Made by a program: the position numbers and the translations under genes. Positions 58,261 to 64,000 of a DNA stretch of 64,000 bases are shown piece by piece. The notes beneath the pieces were generated by a model. That model searched no databases and was not told the origin of the DNA. It worked only from the letters and a program-made list of their open reading frames with translations. Every line of letters starts with the position of its first letter. The stretch's first letter is position 1. Source of the stretch: Pararge aegeria (Eukaryota > Arthropoda > Insecta > Lepidoptera > Nymphalidae); NCBI RefSeq assembly GCF_905163445.1, contig NC_053193.1:2852001-2916000 (forward strand). Direction: 5' to 3'.

Positions 58261-58754
58261 ACTGAATGTCTTCCAAGTGACCTCTAATGGGCCTGTAAGC
58301 AGGTCAACTCCTGGCCAGTGCGGAAGGTAAATTCACACCTAACTGGTGGTAATAAAATACAGTTTCCAATGTTTGGAGATCTATCCGGGTAATCTGCCCT
58401 ATTACACCTCGAGGTATGTATTATTCTCTCGCTCTTCGCCATCTCCAGAACCGTGAGTACACTAAGTATGAAATTATATCACACATAAAGCCAATATCAG
58501 CAATTTAAGGATAAATGGTGTTCAATGGATAAGAATATCGGATAAAGACATTACTCTCAAATTCTCCAGTCCAGGAAATTTTAGTCAGATTTGGTAACTT
58601 ATTTATTTATTTATTGTTATTAGGTACACAAAACAAGTTTTGTTCTAAGCTACAACCCAAAGAATGTGTACACAACTTGGAGTTAAGTTAAACTTAAAGA
58701 TAAAATTAAAGTTTGTAACGTAATAAATGTCTATTTAATGTTATAAATTAATAT

Positions 58755-59435
58755 TGTTGGAATTTGCGCGCGGGCAATCTTCCGAAATGTCGCGAAACTG
58801 GTATCCCGGCGCGAGGGGAGCGGTACGCGGGGACCAACCGCGCTCGCGGCTTTCTAACTTCGCACGGCTCGTCAGTCGCCCAGGTCTCTGCTAGAGGCTG
58901 GACGCCGCGCGGCCGCTGTGCGGCCGCCGCCGCGTTGTTTTTCTTGCGACTCTCACTTGATTACTGTTTTTTCTGCCTTAGTCCTTAGGGATGCTATCTA
59001 GGCCCCGTGTATCGGGGTTCGAGTTTCGAGTTCAAGTCTCGAGTTTCAAGTTTCGAGTTCCTCGCTTCAAGTTCGAGTTCAAACCCAAGTTCCGGGTTCG
59101 ACTCTCTACTGTTGTCGACGTCACCTCCGACGCCGATCTCCGGGTGCAGCTGAAGACCACCTCGTCTTCGCCTGCCTCGCCTCAAGTCTCAAGTCTCAAG
59201 ACTCCCTGTTGTTGTCGACGTCACCTCCGACGCCGATCTCCGGGTGCAGCTGAAGACCACCTCGTCTTCGCCTGTTCCTTCTGGGCCACGCAATCAACGG
59301 CTACAAGGGCAGTACTCGCCCACTGCAGAATTTGGAAGCGAACTAATTGACGGGCCCTTTCACCCACGACCGCTGACCTTGTTGCCCTAAATAAATTTGT
59401 GATTACGTGTTCCATCTTTTACTAGACCTAACTAG
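58755..59435 (+). mobile_element. GC-rich LTR-like block
   Basis: Begins tgttggaatttgcgcgcg, holds cgcgcggccgctgtgcggcc, a degenerate gagttcaagtttc tract (59025-59085) and a perfect 64-bp direct repeat, and ends ccctaaataaatttgtgatt, with a poly(A) signal (AATAAA near 59391). This layout suggests a solo LTR of BEL/Pao or gypsy type. The open frames 58764-58988 and 58991-59350 are not recognisable proteins. Confidence 0.5.
59111..59274 (+). repeat. 64-bp perfect direct repeat, period 100
   Basis: 59111-59174 and 59211-59274 are identical (starting gttgtcgacgtcacctccg, ending cgtcttcgcctg). Confidence 0.9.
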
Positions 59436-60169
59436 AACCGTTTCAAGTTGAAACAAAAAAGAAACATTTAAAAATAATTTATAATTTCCCTGAAGATTAT
59501 GTGGAATAGTGCTTAGTAGTAATTTGATTTTTATAAATATTTATCCCTTTGTTAAAAACTTCCATAATATAAATTTCATATCACCTTAGCTTAGACTTTT
59601 TGTCATATAAACATGACGAGACGTTAGTTGGTGCTTTTAAGTGGTTCTAGCTACAAGTCGCTAATGTGATTTTATCCTAAACATAATTAATTCTCGAGAC
59701 GTTTAGGTTTGATGGGCGTGATATTAAAATAATTGTTTTGGGATAATTGCGTGAAGTCCCAACTTACTTGCAATGTTATCTTAAGTATGAATTTTACAGG
59801 TTTCTCTTTTTCGTATTTTAGTTCTCTACTTAATACCAAGAAATAGTAAATATCAAAAGGGAAAAAAAACGGTTAAATGCAAGTCGCTCCGTACGTTTTT
59901 TTGTTGGTGTTTCTAAGAAATTACCTACTAATATTTATTTGGTTTGAATACAGTTAGTACCAAGTACAAGATAATAGCCATATCACAAAAGTCTGATAAA
60001 CCGAAGCCTTATCAACTCACATAGGAGAAGAATGGTGAATTTAATTTCAGTCCAAATTTGGCACATGTCCTTTTTTATTATTTAGACCTCGAATGAAATC
60101 TCACCTGGTGGAAGTTAATTGATAATGAAAAATTGTATTCGCACAAATAGTAAAACTTATTTGCTACAT

Positions 60170-60765
60170 AAAAAAATAAATAAATACTACGGCAATGCAC
60201 ACATCGCCATCTAGCCCTAAAGTAAGCGTAGCTTGTGTTATGGGTACCTACTAAGATAGCTGATGAATATTTTTATGAATAACTAGCGTACCCAGCCCGC
60301 TTCGCCGGGCTAGATTTTGCTTTATTTTATTTAAACAATAAACTTACATCATTACATTTTTAATTTAAGTCTCATAATATATTAAATCATTTATTTCTCT
60401 CCGTATTCATTCTCTTCTATTCTCTTCTCGAGCGGGTGAAGATCATTATCTACACCCATGTACACCCAACAATAGAATATCATCATAGTAAATAAAAGCT
60501 GTATTTGGCAGTTTGAAAGTTCAAAAATAAGTGCTCTGATCGTCACCGAACTTTACAGGATTACTCGCTAGGTCAATCAGGAGATTCCCTAAAAGTTTCA
60601 TTGAAATGGGTCCCGCCGTTTCGGAGCCTATACGGAACATACCCTCACACTTTCTCTTTTATATATACAGATAGATAAACATAAACATTTACAGTATACA
60701 TACACACAGTACAGTACACACTGAAAACATTTTCCAGTATCTGCCCACTGCGCGAATTAGATAAA
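60170..60765 (-). mobile_element. SINE-C interrupted by a Helitron
   Basis: 60170-60282 (cacacatcgccatctagcc ... tttttatgaataa) continues at 60676 (taaacataaacatttacagt ... actgcgcgaattag). Removing 60283-60675 restores the SINE-C consensus at the junction. Confidence 0.75.
60283..60675 (-). mobile_element. Helitron inserted in SINE-C
   Basis: Minus-strand 5' end TCTATCTGTATATATAAAAG. The 3' end has a hairpin agcccg/cgggct, then gggtacgCTAG. Inserted between A and T with no target duplication. Confidence 0.75.
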
Positions 60766-60978
60766 AAATCATACAAAAGATGTTGTTTTTATAGTTTCAA
60801 ATAAAATTAACATTTTCATTTACAAAATGTACCGCGAACACACTAAGCTGAGCTTGTTGCTGCGCTCGCTAGCTAGACTCCATTTGGCTGTACTATTTGC
60901 CGAAAACCTTAATTATGCTGTTGTGTTGTATATGATGATAGTGTTACATTGTAGTAACGCTTATTCTAGGCAGAAAGA

Positions 60979-61001
60979 GAGTGTGTGTGTGTGTATGTGT
61001 G

Positions 61002-61077
<76 letters not shown>

Positions 61078-61083
61078 TGTGTT
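60979..61083. repeat. (TG)n microsatellite
   Basis: About 105 bp of TG repeat with single interruptions (tatg, tgcg, taag). Confidence 0.9.
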
Positions 61084-61535
61084 TGCAATTTATAATTAAT
61101 TTTAAAAGGTTTTAAGTTACGTTGTTATTAAGTATGAGTACAAATTTAGTCGTACCGATACAGTCTCAGATGGAATCAAACTTACCTGTTAGAGGTATAG
61201 AAGTTATATTAAACCCGTAATACAAATTGAAAGGGAACGAAATCACAGAAATCTAAAGCTGGAATCCTTTACAGCATCTTGCTCAAAGCTTGTTCGCACA
61301 GCTGCACCAGAAAGGTCGTCAAATTTCATTTGAAACTTCACCAAGTAAGTCCCAATCTCAAAAAGTTTGCTTTAACTTAGAGCTCTACAAAGTGTTATGT
61401 TTTAAACTATTGGTTAAAGTTATAAGGCGTCACTTGCAACGACGTCCGAAGTTTACCCGACTCCCGCTTCGGATTTGTTTTAACAGACTTTGAACGGGGT
61501 GGTTTGATATTTAAATAATTCTTTAATTTCTTTTT

Positions 61536-61610
61536 TTCATATTCCACTACAAGTTAACCCTTGACTGCAATCCAACCTATAGGGTCAGGAATGCGCGTCA
61601 CGATTCAATT
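61536..61610 (-). mobile_element. SINE-B tail fragment
   Basis: T-run, ccactacaagttaaccctt, gactgcaatccaacctat. It ends where SINE-C begins. Confidence 0.6.
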
Positions 61611-61862
61611 TGACGGCCGATTGGTGCAGTGGGCAGTGGCCCTGCTTTCTGAGTCAAGCCTGTAGGTTTGATTCCCACAACTGGACAATGTTTGTGTGAT
61701 GCACATGAATATTATTCAGTGTCAGGGTTTTTCTATGTATACTATAATTATCTACGTATATTATTCATCAAAGTTATTCATCAGCCATCTTAGTACCTTT
61801 AGCACAAGCTATGCTTATTTTGGGTTAAATGGCGATGAGTGTATTGTCGTAGTATAATAAAA
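61611..61862 (+). mobile_element. SINE-C, full length, plus strand
   Basis: The head gacggccgattggtgcagtg (A-box-like) and ggtttgattcccac (B-box-like), the middle tattcatcagccatcttag and the tail aaatggcgatgagtgtattg are all present. Confidence 0.8.
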
Positions 61863-61954
61863 ATTAAAATATATGTCGGCGGTGAATAAGCAAAGTTGTT
61901 TATTCATGCACACTCAAACAAAATTGTGCCCTTCCATGATTCACGGGAGGTGGG

Positions 61955-61965
61955 ATCGAAGTGGA
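61955..61965 (+). promoter_or_regulatory. TATA-box-like element
   Basis: gatataaaaac, about 185 bp before the ATG at 62149 and ~30 bp before gtgcgggcacttttatcg. Confidence 0.35.
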
Positions 61966-62148
61966 CGATATAAAAACATGCGCAGTGCAGTGCAGTGCGG
62001 GCACTTTTATCGAGGTCGTCGTTCCGTAAACACCTCCGAATTGTGACACGGTTCACACGTGATCTATTGTTTAGTTACTATTGTTTACTTAATCAGTTTA
62101 AAATAATAAGGTACTTTCAACTCAAATTCTGAAGTTTAGTTTGTGGAA

Positions 62149-62337
62149 ATGTCCGAGCAATCAGAAACTGATGACCGAGAGGCTGACCCGTGGGTCGTGA
62201 TCCTCCTTCACCAGTGCTACAGAAAATCTCGGTGTGTAGGTGAAGTTAGCAGAGCATTTGCCAGCAGATCAAAAATAAAACGGAGTTCTCTTCGCATGCA
62301 GCTGAGTTCTAGAGTTCCTGATGATTTTTACGAATAG
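62149..62337 (+). CDS. Small ORF behind a TATA-containing block (62 residues)
   Basis: ATG in context ggaaATGtcc. The first 25 codons (MSEQSETDDREADPWVVILL...) look coding. gtgtgtaggtgaagtt after codon ~27 offers splice donors, so the true product may leave this frame. The end of the frame (cgcatgcagctgagttctag ...) recurs about 150 bp downstream (62443), meaning it runs into repeat sequence. Possibly the first exon of a mobile-element or host gene. Family unknown. Confidence 0.3.
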   Translation: MSEQSETDDREADPWVVILLHQCYRKSRCVGEVSRAFASRSKIKRSSLRMQLSSRVPDDFYE

Positions 62338-62505
62338 TTCTGGCGTTTTTACCCCCAAAAAAAGGGTGTCAAAAAATGATCTGCTAACTTCCTATAGCAG
62401 ATCATTTTCGAGCAAATCAAAATTTGATGCTTGTTCTGGACGCATGCAGCTTAGATCTATAGTTCCTGATACTTTTTAATAATAGTTCTGTCGTAAATAC
62501 TGAAA
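62255..62505. repeat. ~150-bp imperfect direct repeat
   Basis: agcagatca ... cgcatgcagctgag ... agttcctgatgatttttacg recurs as agcagatca ... cgcatgcagcttag ... agttcctgatactttttaat. Confidence 0.6.
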
Positions 62506-62739
62506 AAAAAATACTTAAAGAAAATAACCCTAAACATCCTATCGTACACAAAGACCTTTGAATAAAACATTTTTTAGACCCGTACTCTCTCGAAACTCTT
62601 TTCTTTCTCACACATCAGTATATAAACTATAATAAAAAAATATTAAAGTTCTTATAAATCAAGTTTCAGAGTCACCACAACAAACATGAAAATTTATTTT
62701 CTTAAATAATTACATAAAATAATACAAAACATTTGTTTT

Positions 62740-64000
62740 TGAAAACCCTACCTATTAAAGGGGTAAGAACTCTTTTGTTTCTGTTGAAACATCATAACGC
62801 CTGAAACATAACATAAAACCAAGCCTCAAACACTGTTATTCGAGACTGCATATCAGACGTCAATATTTTCAATCCAAAAGAATTATATGAGGAATTATTT
62901 TTTTGAAAACCCATTAAACCTCACAGCTAAGAACTCTTAAATTTCCGATAGAACGCTACTTACACTATAACACGATAAAAATTCAAGCCTAGAACACACG
63001 TACTTTAGACTGCATATCAGACTTCAATATTTTAATGTCTAAAAAATTAAATAACAGAAAGTATAATTTTTTTTGGCAACCCTATAGACCCGACAGCCTA
63101 GAACTCTTAAAATTCCGATAGATCACTACTAACACTAAAACATAATTAAAATTCAAGCCTAGAACACTCGTACTTTAGACTGCATATCACACGTCAATAT
63201 TTTAATGTCTAAAAAATTAAATAAAAGAAAGTATAATTTTTTTTGGCAACCCTATATTCCACACAGCCTAGAACTCTTTTGTTTCCGATAGAACACTACT
63301 AACACTATAACATAATTAAAATTCAAGCCTAGAACACTCGTACTTTAGACTGCATATCACACGTCAATATTTTAATATCGAAAAATTAGATTACTTGTTT
63401 GTATTTTTTTTAAGAAACCCATCCTACAGCCTAGAACTCTTCTGTTTCCGATAGAACACTACTAACACTATAACATAATTAAAATTCAAGCCTAGAACAC
63501 TCGTACTTTAGACTGCATATCACACGTCAATATTTTAATGTCTAAAAAATTAAATAACAGAAAGTATAATTTTTTTTGGCAACCCTATAGACCACACAGC
63601 CTAGAACTCTTTAATTACTGATAGAACACTTCTTACACTATAACACAATTAAAATTGAAGCCTAGAACACACATACTTTAGACTGCATATCACACGTCAA
63701 TATTTTAATATCGAAAAAATTACATAACAGAAAGTTTAATTATTTTTGGCAACCCGATATTCCACACAGCCTAGAACTCTTCAGTTTCCGATAGAACACT
63801 ACTAACACTATAACATAATTAAAATTCAAGCCTAGAACACTCGTACTTTAGACTGCATATCACACGTCAATATTTTAATATCGAAAAATTAGATTACTTG
63901 ATTTGTATTTTTTTTAAGAAACCCATCCTACAGCCTAGAACTCTTTAAATTCCGATAGATCACTACTAACACTAAAACATTATTAAAATTGAAGCCTAGA
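62740..64000. repeat. ~170-bp satellite with 3-unit higher-order period
   Basis: The anchor gactgcatatca lies at 62844, 63008, 63178, 63348, 63511, 63681 and 63851. Spacings 164, 170, 170, 163, 170, 170 repeat every three units (503 bp). Units three apart share variants: ttagattacttg at both 63348 and 63851, aaattaaataacagaaag at 63008 and 63511. It continues beyond the window. No ORF. Confidence 0.9.

Noticed and set aside
58991..59350. Open frame of 119 codons in the GC-rich block
   Set aside because: It translates a degenerate gagttcaag tract and a direct repeat; GC-rich DNA has few stops, so openness is not evidence.
60827..61099. Open frame ending in VCVCVC repeats
   Set aside because: The C-terminal third is a TG microsatellite and the rest has no coding features.
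1..64000. CRISPR arrays, operons, ribosome-binding sites
   Set aside because: Spliced gene structure and SINE/Helitron content show this is animal nuclear DNA; tandem repeats here have no spacer pattern.

Overview
The window looks like nuclear DNA from a moth or butterfly. It is AT-rich, has a spliced gene with canonical GT/AG introns, and is crowded with short retroelements, Helitrons and LINE tails of the kind typical of Lepidoptera. The exact mix (tRNA-derived SINEs, Helitrons ending CTAG, jockey/CR1-like and RTE-like LINE remnants) suggests a nymphalid butterfly, but that is an inference from recollection, not a database match.

One protein-coding gene is clear: the 3' part of a plus-strand gene with exons 2554-2788, 3735-3947, 5696-5948 and 8073-9296. 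Splice phases match throughout and give 640 residues, with the N-terminus lying before the window. It encodes a CUB-CUB-CUB / LDL-receptor class A-like / single transmembrane protein with a short cytosolic tail. Its TGA stop is followed in frame by 29 more open codons. The 3 kb downstream (9387-12486) is nearly free of transposons. It probably holds the 3' UTR and poly(A) signals, plus an unexplained GC-rich island at 11340-11510.

From about 12.5 kb to 62 kb I see no convincing host gene. The region is a mosaic of mobile elements. I use working names: SINE-A (head with tagcgcagtggg, tail ending gggccggtaatg), SINE-B (head ggcgcaacggtg, tail ctaacttgtagtgg), SINE-C (head ggcgcagtgggc, tail atggcgatgtgtgtattgtcg), SINE-H, SINE-I, LINE-D (jockey/CR1-like), Helitrons (5'-TC...CTAG-3' between A and T), and element E. 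Element E is 260-570 bp, built of two inverted arms, and flanked by 10-13 bp target duplications. Its arms carry a hammerhead-ribozyme-like motif, which makes it look like a Penelope-type or similar ribozyme-bearing retroelement. Several insertions are nested cleanly enough to reconstruct their order.

Further structures are a 140-bp tandem array at the left edge, a 1.4-kb foldback at 17.1-18.6 kb, a triplicated ~690-bp unit at 49.2-51.2 kb, a palindromic hAT-like MITE inside an LTR-like block at 56 kb, and a GC-rich LTR-like block at 58.8-59.4 kb. At the right edge a ~170-bp satellite with a three-unit higher-order period of 503 bp runs off the end, just after a TATA-containing block and a small ORF (62149-62337).
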